23,128 nucleotides of DNA from JBMNTQ01 sp050945815 (GCA_050945815.1 JBMNTQ010000012.1:1-23128); one strand, 5' to 3'. Numbered from the stretch's first letter, positions 1 to 6,884 are shown. The notes: generated by a model from the letters alone, not told the origin. Numbers and translations: made by a program.

Positions 1-33
1 TAAAATCAAACTACCAATGAAGGGAGGTTAGGT

Positions 34-2016
34 ATGGATAAAATTCAGAGAATAAAAGAATTAGTTAATCAATTAAATATTTATCGTCATGAATATTATA
101 ATCTAAATAGACCATCTGTCAGTGATAGTGTTTATGATAGTTTATTTGATGAATTATCTAATTTAGAAAAGGAAACTGATTTTGTATTAAGTAATAGTCC
201 AACACAAACAGTAGGGGCATATGAAGTTAAAAGCAAATTGCAAAAAAGAAATCATCCCACACCACTTAAATCACTAGATAAAACTAAGTCTATTGATGAA
301 TTAAATAAGTTTAGAAATAGCAAAGATATCATTATTATGCTTAAAGCTGATGGTCTGACTGTTGAGTTAAATTATGAAGATGGTCAATTTATAGGTGGTT
401 ACACCAGGGGAGATGGAGAATCAGGTGAGGATATTTCTCACAATTGCAGAGTGTTTAAAAATATTCCACTTACAATTCCATTTAAAGGAAAATTAAGAAT
501 CGCAGGAGAAGCTATTATTCATTGGAATGATTTTAACAATATTAATTCAAGTTTACCAGAAGAAGATCAATATAAAACTCCAAGAAATTTAGTATCTGGT
601 TCAGTTAGGCAATTAGATAGTAAAATATGTTCTAAAAGAAAAGTATATTTTTATGCTTTTAATATTTTAGAAACCATTGATACTCAAACAGGAATTAGTA
701 CACTTGGTGATTCAAAACATGAAAATTTTAAATGGTTAAATGAGTTAGGATTTAGTGTTATTCCAAATTTATTTAAAGATATGGATATAGGTGAACATAC
801 AATATCTTATATGCAAAGGCAAGCACAAATTTTTGACATCCCTATTGATGGAATAGTAGCAAGTTATAATTCAGTTAAATATTCTAACTCTTTAGGAGAA
901 ACCAATCATCACCCCTTACATTCTCTGGCATACAAATTCGCTGATGAAACAGAAGAAACAATATTAAGAAATGTAGAGTGGAATACTACAAGGTCAGGAC
1001 AAATAAATCCAACAGGAGTTTTTGATAAAGTTATTCTTGATAATACGGAAGTAAGTAGAGCATCATTATTTAATCTTACTTTTATAAAGGATATGCAATT
1101 AAATATACTTAATAGAATTAAAGTATCAAAAAGAAATATGATTATACCTTATATTGAAGAAAATTTAGATAGGCAAGAAGGAAATTACATTCCAATTCCA
1201 ACTAAATGTCCTTCATGCGGAGCAAAAACAGAAATTCGTAATACAGGGACAGCAGATTTCTTATATTGCACTAATGAAGATTGTCCAGCTAAATTACTTG
1301 ATAAATTTGTTCATTTTTGTAGTAGAAATGCTATGAATATAGATGGTCTTAGTGAAGCAGGAATTGAATTATTTATTAATAAAGGATTCCTTAAAACTTT
1401 TGATGATTTATATAAATTGGAGCAATATAAGAGTCAAATTATTCAATTAGAAAGATGGGGAATAAAAAGTTACAATAAACTCATCCAGGCAATTGAGAAA
1501 TCAAAAAATGTTAAACTTGAAAATTTCTTATATGCTTTAGGTATTGGGCAGTTAGGGCAGGGTGGTAGTAAGAGGCTAGCAAAGTATTTTAGTTATGATT
1601 TTGATGCAATTATTAACGCAAACGAAAATGAATTGATGCAAGTAGAAGATTTTGGAGATATTACAACCAAGAATGTTTACAATTATTTTAGAGACGATAA
1701 AAATCTTGAATTGGTTAATAATCTGTTAATATATGTTGATATTAAGAAACCAGAAGAAAAGAAAGAAACAACTTTTAAATCACTCGACAACCTCACTTTT
1801 GTCGTAACTGGCAACGTAGAAACATTCAAGAACCGTAAAGAGTTAGAAGAGTTAATCACTTCTCTTAATGGTAAGTTGAGTGGTAGTGTAAGTAGTAAAA
1901 CTAATTACTTAATAAACAACGATATTACTTCAACTTCCGGTAAGAATAAAAAGGCGAAGGAACTAAATGTGCCAATTATTAGCGAAGCACAATTTAATGA
2001 AATGATAGGTAGGTAA
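34..2016 (+). CDS. ligA: NAD+-dependent DNA ligase, full length
   Basis: Seals nicks in duplex DNA using NAD+; in a phage it would join Okazaki fragments and recombination intermediates. The 660 residues cover the whole bacterial LigA layout. The N-terminal Ia domain has a YY pair and the SDSVYDSLFDEL motif (about residues 20-41). Then come NHPTPLKSLDKT (73-84) and the nucleotidyltransferase motif KADG with the AMP-accepting lysine at K104. An OB-fold region (about 310-380) is followed by a four-Cys zinc finger (CPSCG...CTNEDCPAK, about 403-428), helix-hairpin-helix repeats, and a C-terminal BRCT domain (about 590-660). The length is that of cellular LigA (about 650-680). The start is supported by GGGAGG 8-10 bases upstream. 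No key residue appears missing. A full-length, self-contained LigA is unusual for a phage; as I recall, SPbeta itself has an ATP-dependent ligase. The fold assignment is secure; the phage role is inferred from the neighbours. Confidence 0.97.
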   Translation: MDKIQRIKELVNQLNIYRHEYYNLNRPSVSDSVYDSLFDELSNLEKETDFVLSNSPTQTVGAYEVKSKLQKRNHPTPLKSLDKTKSIDELNKFRNSKDIIIMLKADGLTVELNYEDGQFIGGYTRGDGESGEDISHNCRVFKNIPLTIPFKGKLRIAGEAIIHWNDFNNINSSLPEEDQYKTPRNLVSGSVRQLDSKICSKRKVYFYAFNILETIDTQTGISTLGDSKHENFKWLNELGFSVIPNLFKDMDIGEHTISYMQRQAQIFDIPIDGIVASYNSVKYSNSLGETNHHPLHSLAYKFADETEETILRNVEWNTTRSGQINPTGVFDKVILDNTEVSRASLFNLTFIKDMQLNILNRIKVSKRNMIIPYIEENLDRQEGNYIPIPTKCPSCGAKTEIRNTGTADFLYCTNEDCPAKLLDKFVHFCSRNAMNIDGLSEAGIELFINKGFLKTFDDLYKLEQYKSQIIQLERWGIKSYNKLIQAIEKSKNVKLENFLYALGIGQLGQGGSKRLAKYFSYDFDAIINANENELMQVEDFGDITTKNVYNYFRDDKNLELVNNLLIYVDIKKPEEKKETTFKSLDNLTFVVTGNVETFKNRKELEELITSLNGKLSGSVSSKTNYLINNDITSTSGKNKKAKELNVPIISEAQFNEMIGR

Positions 2017-2037
2017 AATTTTTACTTGCCTATCATT
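2001..2037 (+). terminator. Hairpin over the ligA stop codon
   Basis: A 15-bp stem (2001-2015 with 2023-2037, two G-U pairs) closes a 7-base loop and includes the last ligA codons and the stop. No U-tract follows (AAAAGAG), so it is not a classical intrinsic terminator. It could protect the mRNA 3' end, slow RNA polymerase or be a processing site. The stem itself is seen directly; its role is inference. Confidence 0.4.
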
Positions 2038-2053
2038 AAAAGAGTAATATAAT
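2026..2053 (+). promoter_or_regulatory. Possible sigma-A promoter upstream of the 88-residue gene
   Basis: A perfect TATAAT lies at 2048-2053, with TTGCCT (4 of 6 match to TTGACA) at 2026-2031 and a 16-bp spacer. It would start transcription near 2060 and give a leader of about 85 bases before the gene at 2146. The -35 element lies within the ligA 3' hairpin, so the two elements overlap. The weak -35 keeps confidence low. Confidence 0.35.
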
Positions 2054-2145
2054 TGTAATATGAAAAACTTTATCAATCAGAAGTTTGGTGCTGAAATTGA
2101 AAAAGGTTTAAAATTTTATTTAAATTAAAGGAGGAAAATAAAAAT

Positions 2146-2412
2146 ATGATTAAATTAGGAAGTAGTGTAAAAGACACATTAACAGGATTTGCGGGTATGG
2201 CAACTGGTAGGACTGATTGGCTTTATGGTTGTAGTAGAATTTGTATTGAACCTGCGGAATTAAAAGATGGGAAACCTATTGATGCACAGTGGTTTGATGA
2301 ACAAAGAATTGAAGTAATTGAAGTAAAAGCTCCAGTGGTTAGTAAAGATAGTTCAGCAACAAGTGGTGGCCCGTATGATGCTCCAACAAGGTCAAGTGAT
2401 CCTACGAGATAA
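2146..2412 (+). CDS. Conserved-looking small phage protein, unknown function (88 aa)
   Basis: I do not recognise a named family, though the N-terminal pattern (LGSSVKDTLTGFAGMATGRT, then a DAQWFDEQRIEVIEV stretch) resembles small proteins often seen in phages of Gram-positive bacteria. The beta-rich, glycine-rich first 60 residues could form an SH3-like barrel, but that is only an impression. The tail from about residue 63 is rich in Ser, Pro, Thr and Arg and looks disordered. There is no signal peptide or membrane segment. AAAGGAGG lies 11-12 bases before the ATG and fixes the start. It stands alone between the ligA hairpin and the promoter at 2475. Confidence 0.8.
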   Translation: MIKLGSSVKDTLTGFAGMATGRTDWLYGCSRICIEPAELKDGKPIDAQWFDEQRIEVIEVKAPVVSKDSSATSGGPYDAPTRSSDPTR

Positions 2413-2474
2413 AACTGCACGAAAGAAACGTTTCATCACAACTTAGAAATTAACAGAAATATAAAATAAATATG

Positions 2475-2503
2475 TTGACATTCAAACACAAAGGGTATAT
2501 ACT
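2475..2503 (+). promoter_or_regulatory. Strong sigma-A promoter before the 213-residue gene
   Basis: TTGACA at 2475-2480, a 17-bp spacer and TATACT at 2498-2503 (5 of 6 match). Transcription would begin near 2510, which puts a small hairpin (CAGGT 2511-2515 with ACCTG 2520-2524) right at the 5' end of the mRNA. Such a stem often stabilises a transcript, but here that is inference. The next coding sequence begins 57 bases downstream of the predicted start with a GAAAGGGG ribosome binding site. Confidence 0.8.
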
Positions 2504-2566
2504 TAAATCACAGGTAAAAACCTGATTAAAAATTTAAAATTTAAAGTTTAGAAAGGGGTAGTTACT

Positions 2567-3208
2567 ATGACTACAGAGAAAATGACGGTACATAAGGCAT
2601 TGGCAGAATTGAAAATTATTGGAGACAGAATTAATTCTGCAACATCATCTGGTATTTATGTGAGAGCAAACAAGCACTCAAATGAAAAGATTAATGGAGT
2701 ATCAGTTGATGAATTTAAGAAACAGATTCAGAGCAGTTGGGATAAAGTAAACGATCTTATCAAGCGTAGAAATGCAATTAAAAAAGCGGTTGTACTTTCT
2801 AACGCAACTGTTAAAGTAAAGGTTGGAGATGACGAATATACTGTTGCTGAAGCTATTGAAATGAAAAATAGCGGTATGCAGTATAAGAAGGAATTAATTG
2901 ATGTACTTAATAATCAGTACATTAAAGCAATTCAAATTACTGAAAAGGAAAACGGAGAAACACTCCAGCAAAAAGCTGAAAACTATGTTATTGGTCTTTA
3001 TGGTTCAAAAGAAGGTAAAACTGCTGTTGATGAAATTGAAAACACTAAAAGGCAGTTTATTACTAATAATACATTTGAATTAATTGATCCGATTAAGGTA
3101 AGAGAAAAGATTGATACACTAGAAAAGGAAATTTCAGAATTTGAATCTGAGATTGATGCATCTTTGAGTGTTTCAAATTCACTTACTGAACTAACAATAG
3201 AATACTAA
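2567..3208 (+). CDS. Helical/coiled-coil phage protein, unknown function (213 aa)
   Basis: No recognised catalytic motif. The protein is charged, with long helical stretches. Residues about 50-75 (DKVNDLIKRRNAIKKAV) and 178-205 (REKIDTLEKEISEFESEID) have heptad-like spacing. A beta-looking segment near 80-95 (VKVKVGDDEYTVAEAIEM) sits between them. No signal peptide or membrane helix is seen, so it is probably cytoplasmic and could oligomerise. The ATG follows GAAAGGGG at good spacing. It has its own strong promoter at 2475 and no partner gene close behind, so it is a single-gene transcript, possibly made early and abundantly. By eye it uses more C- and G-ending codons than the AT-rich replication genes, which fits high expression or a different origin. 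I know similar-looking uncharacterised phage proteins but no function. Confidence 0.88.
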   Translation: MTTEKMTVHKALAELKIIGDRINSATSSGIYVRANKHSNEKINGVSVDEFKKQIQSSWDKVNDLIKRRNAIKKAVVLSNATVKVKVGDDEYTVAEAIEMKNSGMQYKKELIDVLNNQYIKAIQITEKENGETLQQKAENYVIGLYGSKEGKTAVDEIENTKRQFITNNTFELIDPIKVREKIDTLEKEISEFESEIDASLSVSNSLTELTIEY

Positions 3209-3557
3209 AATAAAGTTGATATATTTACTGCTTTCCGAAAATCTTGAACTACAATTCATTGGTCTTTTAGTATACTTAGACTTGTGTAATAAAATGAAAG
3301 AAAGTATACACTTAATAACTTTACAAAATATGATTTAAAAATCAAATTGTTTTCTACATTATTTACTTTTACTGTAAAGTTTAAAGGTAAAAGTTCAAAA
3401 CTTAAAATTCAAAGTTAAAAGTTTATTATGAGTTTAAAGTTTAAAGAACAAAGATTAAAGCGGAAAGTTTTATAAAATCCTTGATTACAGGTTCGGTATG
3501 ATTGTACTTGACCATAGATTTACCTCAAGGCTGGAAAGTAGTAAATATTTATAGATT
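3209..3557 (+). other. Gap without a convincing gene: repeats and a folded segment
   Basis: No coding sequence with a ribosome binding site is visible here. Two copies of a GTATAC-centred motif (AGTATACT at 3269-3276, AGTATACA at 3303-3310) precede the A/T repeat area. From 3479 to 3530 the sequence can fold: CCTTGA (3479-3484) pairs with TCAAGG (3525-3530) and encloses a 9-bp arm with one mismatch and G-U pairs, GGTTCGGTA with TACTTGACC. With the strong hairpin at 3558-3589 just downstream, the area could yield a small structured RNA, but I see no clear promoter for it. Confidence 0.35.
3376..3477 (+). repeat. Degenerate A/T-rich repeats in a gene-poor gap
   Basis: The undecamer AAAGTTTAAAG occurs at 3376-3386 and 3436-3446; the second copy is extended leftward to AGTTTAAAGTTTAAAG. 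Between and after them are many near-copies (AAAGTTCAAAACTTAAAATTC, broken here by degeneracy, plus AAAGTTAAAAGTTT and AAAGATTAAAG). A related run also lies upstream of the 213-residue gene (about 2530-2550). Spacing is not strictly regular, so this is weaker than a true iteron set. Position beside a replication operon makes a replication origin or an operator array possible. Low-complexity A/T sequence is the main alternative. Confidence 0.4.
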
Positions 3558-3589
3558 TAAATAGGGTAGTGTGAAAACTACTCTATTTA
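3558..3589 (+). terminator. Strong hairpin, candidate terminator
   Basis: A 13-bp stem (3558-3570 with 3577-3589, one G-U pair) has a 6-base loop GTGAAA. The 3' arm ends in CTATTTA and the sequence continues TCATGAAAA, so only a short T-rich run lies in the arm itself. It could end transcripts coming from the 2475 promoter or from the folded segment at 3479-3530, and so insulate the promoter at 3708. Confidence 0.5.
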
Positions 3590-3707
3590 TCATGAAAATT
3601 CAAAAAATCCATTTTCGAGAATCCCAATATATAGCCATTCTTGAATCTAAAAAACATTACCAAAAACAAATTTCATTCAAATATTTGGAGAAAGGAGAAA
3701 TTTATTC

Positions 3708-3736
3708 TTGACAATTATTTAAAATACTAATATAAT
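3708..3736 (+). promoter_or_regulatory. Consensus sigma-A promoter for the replication block
   Basis: Perfect TTGACA (3708-3713), 17-bp spacer and perfect TATAAT (3731-3736). The start of transcription would be near 3743. It lies behind a candidate terminator and ahead of the short gene at 3795, the acidic protein at 3900 and the SSB-like gene at 4230. It is the only consensus promoter I see before the replication operon, so it probably drives at least the front part of it. A full-consensus site means host RNA polymerase alone should suffice. Confidence 0.85.
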
Positions 3737-3794
3737 AAAATTTAGTATTTACCAAATAAAAAAGTAATGTTAATGGTTATTAAGGAGGGATTTA

Positions 3795-3885
3795 TTGGGT
3801 AAAAAATTAACTAAATGGAACTTAGAAAAAGTAAAAATGTTATTTCGATAATATTGAATCTATATTAAAAGAAAATATTATTTAA
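3795..3885 (+). pseudogene. Very short gene with apparent +1 frame break
   Basis: A strong Shine-Dalgarno (AAGGAGGG, 3782-3789) stands 5 bases before a TTG codon that opens an 18-codon frame (MGKKLTKWNLEKVKMLFR) ending at 3851. If one A is removed from the A5 run at 3833-3837, the frame continues ...VKCYFDNIESILKENII and stops at 3885, directly before the AAAAAGGAG ribosome binding site of the next gene. The tidy fit of the shifted frame suggests it is the original coding frame and the break is a real indel, an assembly error in a homopolymer, or a slippage site. Product function is unknown; either form is a small basic peptide. It is the first gene after the 3708 promoter. Confidence 0.45.
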
Positions 3886-3899
3886 AAAGGAGAAATTGT

Positions 3900-4145
3900 A
3901 TGATTATTAAAGAGCAAGAAATTAAAAACACACTCAAAGCAAAAGGGAAATTAGTAGGCATTGATGATGACGGGCTTCATATTGAAGACCCAAAAAGTCA
4001 TGAAGTAGAGGTTCTTAGTTTGGATGAGTTAAAAATTTTTAGAGGAAGGACAATTACGATTAGTGTAGCAGATTCTAAAAAGACAGATATTGAAGTAGAA
4101 GAAGATGAAGAAGACCAAGAAGAGAATGAGGAAGAGGAGGAGTAA
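3900..4145 (+). CDS. Small protein with highly acidic tail (81 aa)
   Basis: Function unknown. Residues 1-60 look like a compact mixed alpha/beta domain (KLVGIDDDGLHIED, EVEVLSLDELKIF). Residues 63-81 are 15 Asp/Glu out of 19. Such tails occur in proteins that bind basic partners, mimic DNA or act on RNA polymerase (for example the delta subunit), but nothing here singles out one role. AAAAAGGAG 10 bases upstream supports the ATG. It lies between the 3708 promoter and the SSB-like gene, so it is probably co-transcribed with the replication operon. From position, it may be the counterpart of one of the small SPbeta genes before yorF; I could not confirm that. Confidence 0.8.
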   Translation: MIIKEQEIKNTLKAKGKLVGIDDDGLHIEDPKSHEVEVLSLDELKIFRGRTITISVADSKKTDIEVEEDEEDQEENEEEEE

Positions 4146-4229
4146 ATTTAGTTAGTTAATTATAAATTTAACCACATATAAAAAACAAATATAAAAATAT
4201 ATTATAAAAAAGGAGATTAGATAATACAT

Positions 4230-5135
4230 ATGAGTAAAACAACAACTATGTTACGTGAGGCTGAGAATAAGGTATTTATTGAAGGTATTGTATCTGAAGT
4301 TAATTTAGAAATTAAACAGATCAATGGTAAAGATGCAATCACAGGTGATATTGTTGTACAAATTTCTGATGATGCAATTTGTACAGTAGACGTATTTTCT
4401 AGTAAATTTAAAAAGGATGGTAGTGAAAATTCTGTATTCAAAGGTCTTTGCACAGTAAAAGACGAGTATAAATCTATTGCTAAAGTTGGTAAAGATGAAG
4501 CTGATAAAGTGCGTATTTCAGGAGCGAAACTTGTTGTAAATGACTATTACAATAATGCTGGTGTGCTAAAATCTGATGTAAAAGTACAAACGAATTTTAT
4601 TAATAGACTAAAAGCAGGAGAAGAACTTAATCCTAAAGCAACTTTTGAAGTAGAAACTTTCATTCATAAAATTGCTGATCAAGTGGATACAAAAACTGGG
4701 GAAGTCACAGGTAATAAAATCATTAGTGGATTAGTACCAGTTTATAATGGAAAAATCGTTCCTATGGATTTCATTGTAAATGACCCGGAAATAATTCAAG
4801 GTGTTGAATCTTTATATGAACCTGGGCAAACAATTAAACTTTATGGAGATGTGAATATTTCTATTACTACAATTAAAACACTTGTACCTGTAGCAATTGG
4901 TAAACCTAAAGAAGTTATTAATACAGTAACTACAAGAGAACTTATTGTTACTGGTGGTAGTGAACCATATACAGAAGATAATCCTAATGTTTTCAGTATA
5001 GAAACTATAAAAAATGCTATGGCAGTAAGAACTGAGATGCTAGAAGAATTAAAGAAAAAGAAAGATGCACCTAAAAATTCTGGAGGGAAAACTGCTTCTT
5101 CAACTCCTAAGAGTGGAAAAGCACTTCCGTTTTAA
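4230..5135 (+). CDS. Probable single-stranded DNA-binding protein (YorF position, 301 aa)
   Basis: Likely coats single-stranded DNA at the phage fork. Two regions look like OB-fold beta barrels: about residues 12-120 (NKVFIEGIVSEVNLEI, TGDIVVQI, AICTVDVFS) and 145-230 (KIISGLVPVYNGKIVPMDFIV, YEPGQTIKLYGDV). The C-terminal part (about 262-285) is helical and Lys-rich, followed by a flexible Gly/Ser/Thr/Lys linker ending in GKALPF. The terminal Pro-Phe resembles the tip by which bacterial SSBs recruit partners, though the usual acidic residues before it are missing. The gene sits directly before a Sak4-type recombinase, a common phage pairing with SSBs. The Shine-Dalgarno AAAAGGAG is about 13 bases from the ATG, rather far. 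From memory, length and order match YorF of SPbeta. The OB-fold call is by eye. Confidence 0.72.
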   Translation: MSKTTTMLREAENKVFIEGIVSEVNLEIKQINGKDAITGDIVVQISDDAICTVDVFSSKFKKDGSENSVFKGLCTVKDEYKSIAKVGKDEADKVRISGAKLVVNDYYNNAGVLKSDVKVQTNFINRLKAGEELNPKATFEVETFIHKIADQVDTKTGEVTGNKIISGLVPVYNGKIVPMDFIVNDPEIIQGVESLYEPGQTIKLYGDVNISITTIKTLVPVAIGKPKEVINTVTTRELIVTGGSEPYTEDNPNVFSIETIKNAMAVRTEMLEELKKKKDAPKNSGGKTASSTPKSGKALPF

Positions 5136-5152
5136 AAATAAAAAATATAAGT

Positions 5153-5186
5153 AATAAGATAGATTAATTTTTCAATCTACCTTATT
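5153..5186 (+). terminator. Hairpin behind the SSB-like gene
   Basis: A 13-position stem (5153-5165 with 5174-5186, one A-C mismatch) closes the loop AATTTTTC. The sequence continues GAACGAAAG, so there is no U-tract. It could be a weak terminator, attenuator or mRNA 3'-end stabiliser that sets the ratio of the SSB-like protein to the downstream proteins. Confidence 0.4.
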
Positions 5187-5223
5187 GAACGAAAGATAAA
5201 ATTGAAAGGAGAAATGTTTATAT

Positions 5224-6207
5224 ATGTCTGATATTTTTAATCCTCAAGTATCTGTGGTTGCCAAAGGTCTTGAAGGTAAAAGAATTATGATTTATGGTTC
5301 TAACAACTTAGGTAAAACAAAACAAGCGACAAGAATGAAAAAACCATTTTATCTTCCATTTGAAAAAGGTGTAAATGCTATTTCTGGTGTTCCATTTGTT
5401 CCTATTAACTCATGGGCAGACTTTAAAAAAGTTAATAAACAATTAACTAGTTCGGCAACTGTAGAAAAAGCAAAAGAACTTTATAATACAATTATTTTTG
5501 ATGAGGTTGAAGCATCAGCAAAATATTGCCAAAGATACATAAATGGATTATATGGTGTATCTCGTATAAAAGATGGTAATGATGGTTTTGGACTTTGGAA
5601 AGAATATGAAACCGAATATTGGGAAGAAATTAATAAACTTACTGGTGCTGGATATACTATTATTTTTATAGCACATAAAACTGAAAATAAAGATGGATTT
5701 GTCATGCCTAAAGGAGATAAAAGGGCATTAGAACCTATTGTTGATAACTGTGATATTGTAGTTTATGTTAAATCAAATGGTGTAGACGAAAATGGAAAAG
5801 TAATTAATTCTTCGGGATATTTAGCTCAAACAGATGAATTTTTTGCTAGAAGTAGGTTTGATTATATTGATACATATATTGAGAATTTTACTGCAGAAAA
5901 TTTAGAAACAGTAGTTATTGAAGCAATCAAACGCCAAGAAGAAGCAGAAGGAATCACAGCAGTATCATTTAATGAACAAAAAGCAGCATTTGAATCTGAA
6001 AAAATAGATTTCAACGAGTTAATGGAGAAAGTAGGAAAAGCAGGAGAGAAATTTATTGAAGCAGATAAAGCAGATTTACTAGTTGAAATTGTAGAAAAAC
6101 ATCTTGGTAAAGGTAAAAAAGTAAGTGAATGTACTAAAGGACAAATTGAAGTGGTATCGGTTATTTATGATGACCTGATAGATACTATTAAAGAATTAAA
6201 TTTATAA
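5224..6207 (+). CDS. RecA-like P-loop ATPase, Sak4/YorG type
   Basis: Probable single-strand annealing or RecA-like recombinase core. Walker A is GSNNLGKT (residues 25-32) and Walker B is TIIFDEVE (D93, E94). IIFIAHKTENK (about 147-157) then looks like the sensor strand typical of the AAA_24/Sak4 group. The first 230 residues form the RecA-like core. Residues about 235-327 are a charged helical extension (FNEQKAAFESEKIDFNELMEKV and on) that most short Sak4 proteins lack and that may bind partners. The gene follows the SSB-like gene, with which Sak4 proteins work in other phages. ATG is preceded by AAAGGAG at about 11 bases. Order matches yorG of SPbeta from memory. ATPase fold is firm; recombinase role is inferred from family and context. 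Confidence 0.85.
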   Translation: MSDIFNPQVSVVAKGLEGKRIMIYGSNNLGKTKQATRMKKPFYLPFEKGVNAISGVPFVPINSWADFKKVNKQLTSSATVEKAKELYNTIIFDEVEASAKYCQRYINGLYGVSRIKDGNDGFGLWKEYETEYWEEINKLTGAGYTIIFIAHKTENKDGFVMPKGDKRALEPIVDNCDIVVYVKSNGVDENGKVINSSGYLAQTDEFFARSRFDYIDTYIENFTAENLETVVIEAIKRQEEAEGITAVSFNEQKAAFESEKIDFNELMEKVGKAGEKFIEADKADLLVEIVEKHLGKGKKVSECTKGQIEVVSVIYDDLIDTIKELNL

Positions 6208-6230
6208 GAAATTAATTAAGTAAATAATTG

Positions 6231-6266
6231 AATAGGCAGATTTTAACTTAGTCTGCCTATTTATAT
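6231..6266 (+). terminator. Hairpin with short T-rich tail
   Basis: AATAGGCAGA (6231-6240) pairs perfectly with TCTGCCTATT (6252-6261), followed by TATATTTTA. This is the most terminator-like of the intergenic hairpins in the operon, but the tail is interrupted by A residues, so read-through to the genes at 6284 and beyond is expected. Confidence 0.55.
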
Positions 6267-6283
6267 TTTAATGGAGTGAAAAT

Positions 6284-6877
6284 ATGGGCAAAGGCAGACC
6301 AAGAATATGTCCTTTATGTAAAGAAGTTGTAACTAAAGAAGAAAGTTTTGAATATAAAGGTAGATATTATCATGAAAGTTGTTTTGTAAAATTTTCTAAA
6401 AAAACAACAAAAGAAAAGGTAAAGAAAAAGAAAGAGAAACAAAAAATTGAGAAAGTAAAAAAAGAGATACAACAAGATACACATATTGCTTTAGAAATAG
6501 ACATTTCGGATGAAGAAATATTAGCAAAAGAAAAAGTAATTAGTTATTTAAAGGAATTATTAAATACTAATAAATTGGGAGTAAAAATATATAAACTATT
6601 AAAGGATTATTATAATACTTATAAATTTAGTTATAAAGGAATGTTAATTACATTAAAATACTTTTATGAAATACAAGAAAATCCAGTTGTATCTGATTGT
6701 GTTGGTATAATTCCATATGTATACGAAGAAGCTCAAGAATATGAAAAAACTAAAACTTCTGTAAAAAAACAACTAGAGAAATTAAATCTAGAAAATATTG
6801 TAACTTCAAAGGTTATTAAAATAAAAAAACCTAAAAATAATATCAATAAGTTAATTGACATCGAGGAATTGAGGTGA
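6284..6877 (+). CDS. Zinc-finger protein before the replicative helicase (YorH position)
   Basis: Three parts are visible. An N-terminal zinc-binding module has C9, C12, H30 and C33 (CPLC...YHESC). A long Lys/Glu coiled linker spans about residues 38-70. A helical C-terminal domain covers about 75-165 and includes SYKGMLITLKYFYEIQ and GIIPYVYEEAQEYEKT. The tail is basic. The C-terminal part resembles small phage/ICE replication proteins of the replisome-organiser or DnaD-like type, but I cannot assign it firmly. Its place 7 bases ahead of the DnaB-type helicase suggests a helicase loader or primosome accessory factor. ATGGAGTGAAAAT supplies a ribosome binding site for the ATG. Position agrees with yorH of SPbeta. 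The zinc site is seen; the role is inference. Confidence 0.75.
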   Translation: MGKGRPRICPLCKEVVTKEESFEYKGRYYHESCFVKFSKKTTKEKVKKKKEKQKIEKVKKEIQQDTHIALEIDISDEEILAKEKVISYLKELLNTNKLGVKIYKLLKDYYNTYKFSYKGMLITLKYFYEIQENPVVSDCVGIIPYVYEEAQEYEKTKTSVKKQLEKLNLENIVTSKVIKIKKPKNNINKLIDIEELR

Positions 6878-6884
6878 ATTTTAT

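Noticed and set aside
2060..2128. 22-codon ORF beginning at ATG 2060
   Set aside because: No Shine-Dalgarno; its ATG lies at the predicted transcription start of the weak promoter at 2026-2053.
2898..3083. 61-codon frame inside the 213-residue gene
   Set aside because: Out-of-frame shadow with Leu/Lys-rich translation and no start signals.
3428..3475. 15-residue basic ORF in the repeat region
   Set aside because: Made entirely of the A/T repeats, with no ribosome binding site.
3376..3477. CRISPR array
   Set aside because: Repeats are short, degenerate and nearly contiguous, with no uniform spacers.
3592..3711. 39-codon ORF between the 3558 hairpin and the 3708 promoter
   Set aside because: No ribosome binding site, starts at the foot of a candidate terminator and runs into the -35 box; chance is more likely.
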